DNA of 64,000 nt from a virus. Location: IMG/VR virus record IMGVR_UViG_3300021964_000012, positions 64,001 to 128,000 of that record, one strand, 5' to 3'. Positions 1 to 7,747 of this stretch are shown piece after piece (the stretch's first letter is position 1; each line of letters starts with the position of its first letter). The position numbers and the translations under genes are program-made. The notes beneath the pieces are model-generated. The model made no database searches, was not told where the DNA came from, and was given only the letters and a program-made list of their open reading frames with translations.

Positions 1-900
1 ACTGGTATGAATAATATTAAAACATTTTTTGAGAAAAATGTTTTCTAACAGTAGATCAACATTGTGTTGTAATCTTATTCTATTATCTTCCAGTATTGTT
101 TTAAGCACTGCAACATCTTCAAACAGATGAAGGTTAAGTTCTAAAGACTGCACACATCGTTCTCTCGGATCTTCTAAAGATTCATAGCTGTGATCTACTA
201 TATCATCAAATACATCAAATCCTAAGTTACGCATCGCGGTTGCATTTTTCCAACCGCCAAACCAAATTGGCAAAGTTCCACCCATTATAGACATAAAAGT
301 TTTTTCAGTAAGTAAAGATTCCTTTTCATAATAGCATGGTTCGGTAATTATACTGATGCAACTTGGTTCAAATACTGTTTCTTTTAATAACTTGTTGTAT
401 GTTTCTGCGTTCTTAAAGTTGCCATTTTTGATACTCTGTCCTAGTTGCACCTCAGGGCCAAATCTAAAATCAGTAACTGGTATGTCGTTCACGTCGTTAT
501 ATTGCCAGGCTAAACTATGGGTATAGTTTTTAAAATTTAGACGTTTGATTTCTTCAAGTAATAATTTTCTATGAATTCTTGATTTGTTTATTGCAAAATT
601 AAAAATTGCGGTCTTGTCTTTCCAATTAGTTTCTATATTCTGCTCTATAAACTCTTGGCATTCACTTGCTAAGAATATAGGAAAATAAACTAAATTGTAT
701 TCTGACAATACATCATCATGAAGAACATGATCAAATATCAAAGTGTGTGATTTAGGATCACAGGCGCTGCTGTCTAAAAGTTTTTTTACATGAAAACATT
801 GATCTTCTTCGTCGAAACAATGATCATTAATCCATATAAATTCAGGGTTAGTAAGTATTTCGCCCTTGTACTTGTAGGTTGGTCCAAGCAGTTCAATCAT
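1..900 (-). CDS. Glycosyltransferase-like protein of the 'EKTF' family, partial
   Basis: Open frame running off the left edge; it starts at an ATG whose codon ends at 900 and overlaps the stop of the upstream SGNH gene by 8 bases. About 300 residues are visible. The segment TEKTFMSIMGGTLPIWFGG followed by LGFDVFDDIVDHSY matches the C-terminal part of the neighbour at 1641-2600 (FDVLDDYVDHSYD), so the two are paralogues. This pattern, E-K-x-F, then a G-x-P loop and GF-D-x-x-D-x-S-Y-D, is familiar from marine phage proteins that look like the C-terminal donor-binding half of GT10/GT-B transferases. The function is inferred; the substrate is unknown. The C-terminus lies outside the window. Confidence 0.7.
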   Translation of the reverse strand, partial: MIELLGPTYKYKGEILTNPEFIWINDHCFDEEDQCFHVKKLLDSSACDPKSHTLIFDHVLHDDVLSEYNLVYFPIFLASECQEFIEQNIETNWKDKTAIFNFAINKSRIHRKLLLEEIKRLNFKNYTHSLAWQYNDVNDIPVTDFRFGPEVQLGQSIKNGNFKNAETYNKLLKETVFEPSCISIITEPCYYEKESLLTEKTFMSIMGGTLPIWFGGWKNATAMRNLGFDVFDDIVDHSYESLEDPRERCVQSLELNLHLFEDVAVLKTILEDNRIRLQHNVDLLLENIFLKKCFNIIHTS

Positions 901-1648
901 TAAACCGTACTCCAGTCTTATCAATTTTTCTCTTTACAAATCGTGCATATTCTTGATGGGCTTCTCGAAAATAATGTCCACGAGGTTCTCTAGGAAATTC
1001 TTTTGTATCACAAAAATTACAAAATTCTAAACGGTGCCCGGGCAATGGACGGTAGATATCTTCTGGCCATGGAAATTGATGATGTATTCCTTGAAAACTA
1101 TCAAGGTTAATAACTTTAATACTTTTGCTTCGGGCTATTGCATTTAGTGCTAGTATATTTTTTAGCTTATTATTGTAGGCCCTTTGTTCATTGCCTTCAT
1201 AGGTAAGCCATTGTTTTCCATAGTTTTCGTAAAGCTCGTGGTCTTTGACTTTGGTTAGAACATTCCTACCTTGTAACAGTATATCATTTGGTGTTTTGGT
1301 AAATGAATCACTGTTTCCAACATTGATTGGAATCCAATAGTTGTGTTCTGTGTGAAACAGTTCACCACGATCTTTGCCTGTCCAGCAGGCTATTACTAGA
1401 TCAAAGTTATCTGCTTGTTCTAAAAATATTCTAAACATAGCATCATTTGATCCACCGCTTATTGCATGATTGTGTGGTGTGTATCCCAATAATTCAGCTA
1501 ACTTTACAGGGTAACTGTTTTTTGCACCGTACTCTGCCTCAATTTGATAATGGTCCTTTCCAGGTTCTCCTGCTAATACCAAACCTGGTTCTTCATGCAT
1601 TAGTGCACCAGCCGCATGTGAACATCCTAGTATAAGTGCGTTAGGCAT
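893..1648 (-). CDS. SGNH/GDSL-like hydrolase family protein
   Basis: A 251-residue protein with SGNH-type blocks: GCSHAAG near residue 8 in place of GDSx (block I, nucleophile Ser) and HAISGGSNDAM near residue 60 (block II and III Gly/Asn). A late HYFREAH segment could supply block V. These esterase or acetylhydrolase-like proteins act on acylated sugars or lipids in known members. The real substrate here is unknown. It sits between two EKTF-type transferase genes with 8-base overlaps at both ends, so it is co-translated with them and probably serves the same glycan. It is one of six SGNH-type genes in the window. Confidence 0.6.
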   Translation of the reverse strand: MPNALILGCSHAAGALMHEEPGLVLAGEPGKDHYQIEAEYGAKNSYPVKLAELLGYTPHNHAISGGSNDAMFRIFLEQADNFDLVIACWTGKDRGELFHTEHNYWIPINVGNSDSFTKTPNDILLQGRNVLTKVKDHELYENYGKQWLTYEGNEQRAYNNKLKNILALNAIARSKSIKVINLDSFQGIHHQFPWPEDIYRPLPGHRLEFCNFCDTKEFPREPRGHYFREAHQEYARFVKRKIDKTGVRFND

Positions 1649-2600
1649 CGGCTATTGCTTTTTTAACTTCTTGTAACTTTTGAGGCCAACGTTCAGTGTA
1701 ACCGTCAAGTAACTGTTTGTTTGTTGCAGCCGCAACTTCAAATCTTTCATAGTCTCTACGTGTGTATACTTTTTCTATAAACGTTTCTAATTGGTCTAAT
1801 AACATACGCATTCTATCTATTTTTCGAAATTCGTCATCGTATGAGTGATCTACATAATCATCTAGTACATCAAAACCATGTGTCCTAAGCAGAGATACAC
1901 TTTTAGGACTACAAAACAACAACCATGGACGTGGTAATTGTAATGCTCTAAACAGTTTTTCACTGAAGGTTATATGATCTTCATTCATAAAAGTTTCTAA
2001 AATAAAACTTACATTGGTTTTCATAATGACTTGTTCAAGGGATCCAAGGCGATCAACCTTGTTGTATGGTACAAGATCTTGTGCAATTAAGTGTTCATGG
2101 TTGTAACGAGACATTTGACCTGACTGATACTGGTTGTTTAGTTCTTCTTGTGTTATGTTATAACTCACTGCACCTTTGTCAAGTAAATTTCTACGTATTA
2201 ATTCGTAAAAAACTTCGTTTCTATCTCCTCGTACTCTGTTCATAAAACAGTTGTATCCCTGCGAGTCACAGTCTTCGTACACAGGATCAAAACGCCACAT
2301 ATGCCAAAGCTCTGGGAGTAAACTTATTACCTTGCCTGCGACCGAACGTAGTGCATGGTTGTCTGTAACTATGGTTGCATTAGGATCAGTCCAAGCATCA
2401 GGTGTAGGTTGAAACACACTATCAACGAATCTACAATGTAATCTCTGGTTGTCTTTTTGATATCCGTATGGATATCCAAAATTGTTACTATCATGTATTG
2501 TGGCCACATAGCCATGATCAAGTATGTACTTGCTTAAATCTTTTATTATTATAGGCTCTCTTTTGTCAGAGATCCAAATTCCATCGTTGCGTAGTGTCAT
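1641..2600 (-). CDS. Glycosyltransferase-like protein of the 'EKTF' family
   Basis: A 319-residue paralogue of the partial gene at the left edge. The C-terminal third carries FSEKLFRALQLPRPWLLF followed by HGFDVLDDYVDHSYD, the same E-K-x-F / P loop / GFDV-DD-DHSYD pattern. The N-terminal part is not recognisable. Role as a sugar transferase is inference from the donor-site-like C-terminus. Its start is only 14 bases from the start of the divergent gene at 2615, so any promoter for it must lie inside that neighbour. The downstream SGNH gene overlaps its end. Confidence 0.6.
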   Translation of the reverse strand: MTLRNDGIWISDKREPIIIKDLSKYILDHGYVATIHDSNNFGYPYGYQKDNQRLHCRFVDSVFQPTPDAWTDPNATIVTDNHALRSVAGKVISLLPELWHMWRFDPVYEDCDSQGYNCFMNRVRGDRNEVFYELIRRNLLDKGAVSYNITQEELNNQYQSGQMSRYNHEHLIAQDLVPYNKVDRLGSLEQVIMKTNVSFILETFMNEDHITFSEKLFRALQLPRPWLLFCSPKSVSLLRTHGFDVLDDYVDHSYDDEFRKIDRMRMLLDQLETFIEKVYTRRDYERFEVAAATNKQLLDGYTERWPQKLQEVKKAIADA

Positions 2601-2614
2601 GACTAATTACTTAT

Positions 2615-3325
2615 ATGGCATACTGGGACAACCCTATAAAAACATATACCAACACAGTTCTTTCATACGAACGCGACTGTGATCCTATAGTACACAGTTC
2701 GCACGGAGGAGAACATTGTATATTTTTCCAACCCATGCTTCCAAAAGGTATTTTACAGTACCAACAGAAGTTAACAGATCTCTGTGATTGGGCAAACAAT
2801 CGCACTAATACTTTTACTGATCAGCCTGAAAATTTTTATGATATTGCAAATCTTGTTAAACTTAATCTATGGGTCACAGACATAAGAACACAAGGCATTG
2901 TTAAACCTTTGTTACTTGCATATGTAGAAGAAGATAAACCTTACCTAATCAACAATGGTGAAAGTAGACTGAGATGCTTGGAAATAATTCCTGAAGTTAA
3001 AACAGTGGATTGTTTTATAACCACTCATAGACGTCATGCTGATCGATTTCGAGCATTGCCACAAATTGAAAATTTTTCACAGTACGCAGAAATCTGTAGA
3101 GCTGAGATTGGACAACAGTTTCAATTTAGATTTACTGATCGTAATGCACCCTACGGTATAGATTGGTATGAAACCAACAGTCAAAAGACTGGTCAATTAA
3201 TGCTTTCACAAGAAGAATGTAGATTACTAATTAAAAATTATCTTAGAGAACACCCATTGGTAGTGTTTTCTCCAGACTGGTTTTCAACAGCAGTTGACTG
3301 GGATCTTTATAGAAAGAATCTGTAA
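2615..3325 (+). CDS. ParB/sulfiredoxin-like domain protein
   Basis: One of only two plus-strand genes in the window; 236 residues. The middle holds GIVKPLLLAYVEEDKPYLINNGESRLRCLEII, split here as a GIVKPLL strand, a polar hairpin and the NNGESRLRCL helix. This matches the ParB/Srx fold, where the motif is normally GERRxxA. In phages such domains occur in DNA-binding, nuclease or scaffolding proteins; no HNH or helix-turn-helix is obvious here. Its 3' end overlaps the end of the convergent asparagine synthetase gene by 83 bases, and both protein tails look genuine. Function unknown. Confidence 0.6.
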   Translation: MAYWDNPIKTYTNTVLSYERDCDPIVHSSHGGEHCIFFQPMLPKGILQYQQKLTDLCDWANNRTNTFTDQPENFYDIANLVKLNLWVTDIRTQGIVKPLLLAYVEEDKPYLINNGESRLRCLEIIPEVKTVDCFITTHRRHADRFRALPQIENFSQYAEICRAEIGQQFQFRFTDRNAPYGIDWYETNSQKTGQLMLSQEECRLLIKNYLREHPLVVFSPDWFSTAVDWDLYRKNL

Positions 3326-4757
3326 CTGCATCACGCCATTGCGTATTTCTATTTGTATCGCTAACTTTTACATTTAAATAAGGCAAACTATCGTTGCAAT
3401 GTCCACTAAAACCTTTTTTGGGCCATATATGTGATTCTTTCCAATGTTCTAAAAACAAATCTCTAATCAATGGCTTTGGGAATGTGCCTACTTTATATTC
3501 GAAAGGTAAATTAAGTGCAAATTGCATAATTGGTCTTGCAAGAAACGGGTTACGTGCTTCTATGCCAAATGCGCCTGCAATAGTATCCACACCTCTTATA
3601 TCGCATCCTGAAATTTGATGCCAATAGTCAGCAAGTAATGTGGCTTGTCCTGGATGCTGATTGTAACTATCTAAACACCATTTCCATAATGGAGAACCGT
3701 TACTGTATGGACTGTTGTTATTGTATTTTAATGTTTGATATATATTATAGCCACCAAACAATTCGTCGGCACCAGCACCAGTGAATAACACACGTTGTTT
3801 ACAATTTTTTGCTATTGCCCATTGACCAACAAAACTCCAACTTTGTACAGGCATTTTAGTTCGTGCAATTACATCAATAAAATCTCGTGCCCAATCTTCG
3901 TTGTTAATATGCAATTGATTAAGACGAGACATTTGACTGCCAGTCAAAAAGTCTTCGATATGATCTACAATTGGGTCTTTGCCAATCATGTTTGTTGTGT
4001 ATAATTCTGCACTATCCAGTTCAGCGAGAATAATACTACTATCCATTCCGCAACTATATGTCAGTGCATGATTGCATTGGGGTGTCATTTGACTAATAGT
4101 TTGCTTCCACAAAGCACCAAACTCTTCTCTTGCTTCTTGATAGGTGCAAGACTGAGGACGAATCCAATTCCATAGCATGTCTATTGGATTAGTAATTGTA
4201 CCGTCACGATATTCCCATCCTGGTATTACTCTTGTTATACCCTGATAAGGAGTTTGCTCTAGCATGGTCCAATGTCTAGTATTATAGGTTTGTTTTACTT
4301 TAGTGCAGTCAATGTATTCAAGTATAGGGGCAACTTCACTACACACTATTAGTATATCTTTATCTTTATACTGGTATAATGTTTTTTCGCCTTGAGGGTC
4401 AGCAGCATATCTCACAGTTTTTTTATCAGTCCAGGCCCATGCCCATGGACCCCAACCTTGAGCCAATAGTTTTGAATTTATGTTTACACATTCATCTACA
4501 AACTCTATATCATTAGAATAACTACCAATGTCTTTATAGTTGTATATTTCGCCATTGTATGCTAGAAAGTTTTCGTGAGAATGTTTGTAGTATTCATCTG
4601 AACCGGTTATGTGCAGTATAGCCTGTGCAATAAAAATATTATCGCTATGTTGATACCTTACACTGTCTGGCCCTCGGCTTTTCAATATATCAAGGGCTCG
4701 ATGATGTTGTTCTATAGGTAGTTTTTCTTTGCTTTTGACTAATAAGATGCCACACAT
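3243..4757 (-). CDS. asnB: Asparagine synthetase, glutamine-hydrolysing (AsnB-like)
   Basis: Converts aspartate, glutamine and ATP to asparagine. It has 504 residues against about 550 for the bacterial enzyme. The N-terminal glutaminase begins with Met-Cys2 (nucleophile after Met removal), has LKSRGPDS near 25-32 and AYNGEIYNY near 66-74. The synthetase domain has a PP-loop near residue 235 that reads SCGMDSS, so the first Gly of SGGxDSS is Cys, and GADELFGGY further on. It follows the SHMT gene directly (stop and start adjacent) and ends the metabolic run starting at 9091. Some relatives amidate sugars or peptides, so a glycan role is an alternative. Confidence 0.88.
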   Translation of the reverse strand: MCGILLVKSKEKLPIEQHHRALDILKSRGPDSVRYQHSDNIFIAQAILHITGSDEYYKHSHENFLAYNGEIYNYKDIGSYSNDIEFVDECVNINSKLLAQGWGPWAWAWTDKKTVRYAADPQGEKTLYQYKDKDILIVCSEVAPILEYIDCTKVKQTYNTRHWTMLEQTPYQGITRVIPGWEYRDGTITNPIDMLWNWIRPQSCTYQEAREEFGALWKQTISQMTPQCNHALTYSCGMDSSIILAELDSAELYTTNMIGKDPIVDHIEDFLTGSQMSRLNQLHINNEDWARDFIDVIARTKMPVQSWSFVGQWAIAKNCKQRVLFTGAGADELFGGYNIYQTLKYNNNSPYSNGSPLWKWCLDSYNQHPGQATLLADYWHQISGCDIRGVDTIAGAFGIEARNPFLARPIMQFALNLPFEYKVGTFPKPLIRDLFLEHWKESHIWPKKGFSGHCNDSLPYLNVKVSDTNRNTQWRDAVTDSFYKDPSQLLLKTSLEKTLPMGVL

Positions 4758-5897
4758 TTACTTTAGCAATTCGCAAATTTTATGTGCAATGGACTTAAAA
4801 TCTTTTTCTACTAAACCTCGTGTGGTTTCAGCGGCAGTTCCTATTCTTATTCCTGATGTTTCAACAAAGTTACGTGGATCGTTTGGCACACCGTTCTTGT
4901 TAACAGTAATACCATGCTCTTCTAGTATGTCTGCAGCCTGTCTACCACTGTGTTTACTTTTGCTTAGATCCATCAGTATGATATGACTGTCTGTACCACC
5001 AGTCTGCACTGGAAATCCTTTAGATTCAAATACTGTACACATTGCTTGAGCATTTTTTACAACCTGATCAGCATACTGTTCAAAACTAGGAAGTAATGCT
5101 TCACTATAACACTGTGCTTTCGCTGCAATAATATTCATGAGGGGACCGCCCTGTGTTCCTGGAAAGATTGCACTGTTTATACGACGAGTGTAATCAGGAT
5201 TGTTCCACAGTATCATTCCGCCTCTTGGTCCACGTAGTGTTTTATGTGTGGTGCTGGTAACAACATCTGCAAAAGGCAATGGTGATCCATATACACCACC
5301 TGCAACCAGTCCACTGTAGTGTGCCATGTCAACTACAAGAATAGCACCAACACTTTCAGCAATGTCTTTAAAAGCACTCCAGTCTATCTGCCTTGGATAT
5401 GCACTTGCACCTGCTACAATTACTCGTGGCATATTTAAACGTGCTATGCCTTCGATCTTATCGTAGTCGAGGAAACCATGATCGTCTACTCCATAGGTCA
5501 CACTATTGTAAACTTTACCACTAAGTGTAGGCGAAGCACCATGTGATAGGTGTCCGCCACTTGCTAGATCCATGCCCATTAGAACATCACCGGGTTTCAT
5601 AAATGCTTGATAAACGGCAGTATTTGCATTAACACCTGAGTGTGGTTGAACATTTGCAAATTCACAATCGTATAATTCGCAAACCTGTGCTATTGCTAAA
5701 CTCTCAATGACATCCATATTTTCGCAACCGTTGTAGTAACGTTTGCCTGGATAACCTTCAGCATATTTGTTGGTGAATACACTGCCACATAGTTCCATTA
5801 CGGCTTCACTTGCAAAGTTTTCACTGGCTATTAGTTCAAGAGTATCTTTTTGTCTGCCAAATTCTTTTGTAAGAATGTATCTAATATCTGGATTCAT
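4758..5897 (-). CDS. glyA: Serine hydroxymethyltransferase
   Basis: PLP enzyme interconverting serine and glycine with transfer of a one-carbon unit to tetrahydrofolate. Clear family signatures: LELIASENFAS near residue 20, NKYAEGYPGKRYYNGC, VDMAHYSGLVAGG, and the PLP-lysine motif VVTSTTHKTLRGPRGG. It is 379 residues, about 35-40 shorter than the E. coli enzyme, with the loss at the C-terminus; all catalytic motifs are present. It lies between asnB and the L33-like gene with 0-2 base gaps. Likely role: one-carbon units for dTMP or purine synthesis during infection (inference). Confidence 0.93.
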   Translation of the reverse strand: MNPDIRYILTKEFGRQKDTLELIASENFASEAVMELCGSVFTNKYAEGYPGKRYYNGCENMDVIESLAIAQVCELYDCEFANVQPHSGVNANTAVYQAFMKPGDVLMGMDLASGGHLSHGASPTLSGKVYNSVTYGVDDHGFLDYDKIEGIARLNMPRVIVAGASAYPRQIDWSAFKDIAESVGAILVVDMAHYSGLVAGGVYGSPLPFADVVTSTTHKTLRGPRGGMILWNNPDYTRRINSAIFPGTQGGPLMNIIAAKAQCYSEALLPSFEQYADQVVKNAQAMCTVFESKGFPVQTGGTDSHIILMDLSKSKHSGRQAADILEEHGITVNKNGVPNDPRNFVETSGIRIGTAAETTRGLVEKDFKSIAHKICELLK

Positions 5898-5898
5898 A

Positions 5899-6102
5899 CT
5901 ACTTGCTATGACTTGGCATTTTGGTTTCTATAAACCAAACATGCTTTTGTAATTTAGGATGATATTTTTTTACACGTATCTTTTTACCTTCACGTATCAT
6001 ACTCACAGTTTTGTGTGCTAGGTAATGATAGGTTGCGTTCTCACGTTTTTCGCCTTCAGGTATCATCCATGCTTTGGAGTCTTTATTTTTTTTAGCTGCC
6101 AT
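5899..6102 (-). CDS. rpmG-like: Ribosomal protein bL33-like
   Basis: A 67-residue basic protein. Its second half reads GKKIRVKKYHPKLQKHVWF then IETKM, which lines up with the C-terminal half of bacterial L33 (KxEIKKYDPxxRKHVxYKEAK), and the preceding ATYHYLAHKT matches the L33 GTGxFYTTxKN segment. L33 lies near the E site of the 50S subunit. There are no zinc-binding cysteines, as in the Cys-less L33 type. The first 20 residues are a non-conserved extension. Recognition is by motif only, so a homologous fold with another role is possible. It overlaps the upstream oxygenase gene by 11 bases. Confidence 0.6.
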   Translation of the reverse strand: MAAKKNKDSKAWMIPEGEKRENATYHYLAHKTVSMIREGKKIRVKKYHPKLQKHVWFIETKMPSHSK

Positions 6103-6628
6103 CTACTGTTCCTGTTATTGTCATTGTACGTCTTATCTCTACACCTGCATTCACACCACTGTGTAGTATTTTCTGCCAAGGTGTAATGTCAAACACATCG
6201 CCTGCACTGTAGTTAGTTACAACTTGATCATCACCCATAAAAAGTGCATGTCCCATTTTATAGTCACCACAGGGTATCCAAAGCCTTTTTATGTCTCTGT
6301 TTACCCATCTATACTTTTTCCGTGACTGTGTATATGCATCAACATGAGGTTCAGTAAAACTTGCAGGTGGCAGTTCAATTATCCTGATAAGTGTTTTTCC
6401 AGTGTATCCTTCTGATGCTAAAAATCCGTCTGGTAACCATGTATGGAACGTATCGCTGGTATAACAATGATGGGCACAGTTATCAGTGTTGTAATATTTT
6501 TCACCATTGGCTATCATCTGTCTAAGAGTAATGTGTGGAGCCGGCTTACGGACACAACCATCTTCACGGTTTAGTCTATCATTAAACCAAACCCAATCAA
6601 TATCCAGTTTATTATGCGGCTTCAGCAA
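6092..6628 (-). CDS. Fe(II)/2-oxoglutarate-type oxygenase, tandem copy 3
   Basis: A 178-residue protein with the double-stranded beta-helix iron site: EPHVDAY (HxD) in the middle and ILHSGVNAGVEIRRTM near the end (distal His and the 2OG-binding Arg). It is a clear paralogue of the next two genes upstream (LDIDW near the N-terminus; KRLWIPCGDYKMGH; AGDVFDI). The start is a TTG at 6628, preceded by a good Shine-Dalgarno (GGAG, 6-base spacing) inside the end of the previous gene. These proteins resemble aspartyl or prolyl hydroxylase-like enzymes; the substrate is unknown. Confidence 0.7.
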   Translation of the reverse strand: MLKPHNKLDIDWVWFNDRLNREDGCVRKPAPHITLRQMIANGEKYYNTDNCAHHCYTSDTFHTWLPDGFLASEGYTGKTLIRIIELPPASFTEPHVDAYTQSRKKYRWVNRDIKRLWIPCGDYKMGHALFMGDDQVVTNYSAGDVFDITPWQKILHSGVNAGVEIRRTMTITGTVDGS

Positions 6629-7169
6629 CTTCTTCTCCGGTAACAGTCATAACTCTGCGTGTCTTTGTTCCAATATTAAATGCACTATGCATTATGTTCT
6701 GCGGAAATTCAAAAACATCGCCTGCTTTATAGTCAATCACAACTTGTTTCTCAACACAAAGCACATGTCCAAATTCATAGTCCATACAAGGAATCCAAAG
6801 GCGTTTTACTCTAGCATCCTTAGCCAATCCAAACTTGCGTTTGGCACTATTATATGTGTCCATGTGAGGCCATGTGTTTGTTCCTGGCGGATGTTCAAGT
6901 ATTTTTATAAGCACATTAGTTTCGCTTATTCCATTACGTTTCAAGAAGCCTTCAGGAAGTAGTGGTACAAATGTGTGTGACTCATACATAATTTTTTGTG
7001 CATTTAGTTGGTTAAGAATTGATTGTAGCTCATTGGGTATCTGTTCATAGCCTTCTTTATCGTACACATTTTCTAACAAAGCACCTCTGCTGACTTCAAC
7101 ATCCACTCTGTTGTCTAGTTGTTCGTTAAATGCTTCCCAATCAATATCTAATCGATCTTGTTTTAGCAA
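6612..7169 (-). CDS. Fe(II)/2-oxoglutarate-type oxygenase, tandem copy 2
   Basis: 185 residues. HxD in WPHMDTY, distal His and Arg in IMHSAFNIGTKTRRVMTVTG, and the family core VKRLWIPCMDYEFGHVL plus YKAGDVFEF. N-terminal LDIDWEAFNEQLDNR matches the other two copies. The start is TTG at 7169 with an AGGAG Shine-Dalgarno seven bases upstream, within the end of copy 1. Downstream copy 3 overlaps by 17 bases. Hydroxylase activity is inferred from the metal-site residues; the target is unknown. Confidence 0.7.
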   Translation of the reverse strand: MLKQDRLDIDWEAFNEQLDNRVDVEVSRGALLENVYDKEGYEQIPNELQSILNQLNAQKIMYESHTFVPLLPEGFLKRNGISETNVLIKILEHPPGTNTWPHMDTYNSAKRKFGLAKDARVKRLWIPCMDYEFGHVLCVEKQVVIDYKAGDVFEFPQNIMHSAFNIGTKTRRVMTVTGEEVAEAA

Positions 7170-7738
7170 ACTTCAACTCCTCTAAAGCCTTTGCGGTCTA
7201 TTGCTTCGCCAGTTACTGTAATTATTCTACGTGTTTCAACTCCAAGGTTACCAGCACTATGCAGTATGTCACCGGGTATCTCATACACATCACCTGCTTT
7301 ATAATCGGTCATAATAAAATCATCACCAACACAAAGTATATGTCCAAACTTATAGTCGGTGCATGGTATCCATAATCTTTTTACTGGGCCGTCCTCAGCT
7401 AGATCAAATTTTTCTTTTGTGATATGATACCCATCTAAGTGGGGTTGTGTTACAACTCCTGGTTCATGCTCAAGAACTTTTATTATAACACGACCATCCA
7501 TACCTACTGTGGGCCAGAAATCTTTTGGAAACATATCAATAAAGTCATCGCTTACGTATTCTGTATAAATGCAAGTTGCTTTATCATAATGATGTTCATT
7601 TACTTTGTAGTTGTTGTCATATGTTTCTTGTTTTAGTGGCCAGTTATATTCTGTTGGCTTTTTAACTACACCATCAATATTGTCAATTCTGGCATTGAAT
7701 GCTTGCCAATCAATATGCAAGTGCCCTATTTTTTCCAT
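7163..7738 (-). CDS. Fe(II)/2-oxoglutarate-type oxygenase, tandem copy 1
   Basis: 191 residues and an ATG start. HxD in QPHLDGY, distal His and Arg in ILHSAGNLGVETRRIITVTG, and the core VKRLWIPCTDYKFGHIL plus YKAGDVYEI. N-terminal LHIDWQAFNARIDN matches copies 2 and 3. It is the first of three adjacent paralogues and follows the PP-loop gene by 9 bases with a GGAG Shine-Dalgarno. The three copies have diverged mainly in the segment between the N-terminal helix and the iron site, which suggests different substrates (inference). Confidence 0.7.
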   Translation of the reverse strand: MEKIGHLHIDWQAFNARIDNIDGVVKKPTEYNWPLKQETYDNNYKVNEHHYDKATCIYTEYVSDDFIDMFPKDFWPTVGMDGRVIIKVLEHEPGVVTQPHLDGYHITKEKFDLAEDGPVKRLWIPCTDYKFGHILCVGDDFIMTDYKAGDVYEIPGDILHSAGNLGVETRRIITVTGEAIDRKGFRGVEVC

Positions 7739-7747
7739 GTTTAGCTC

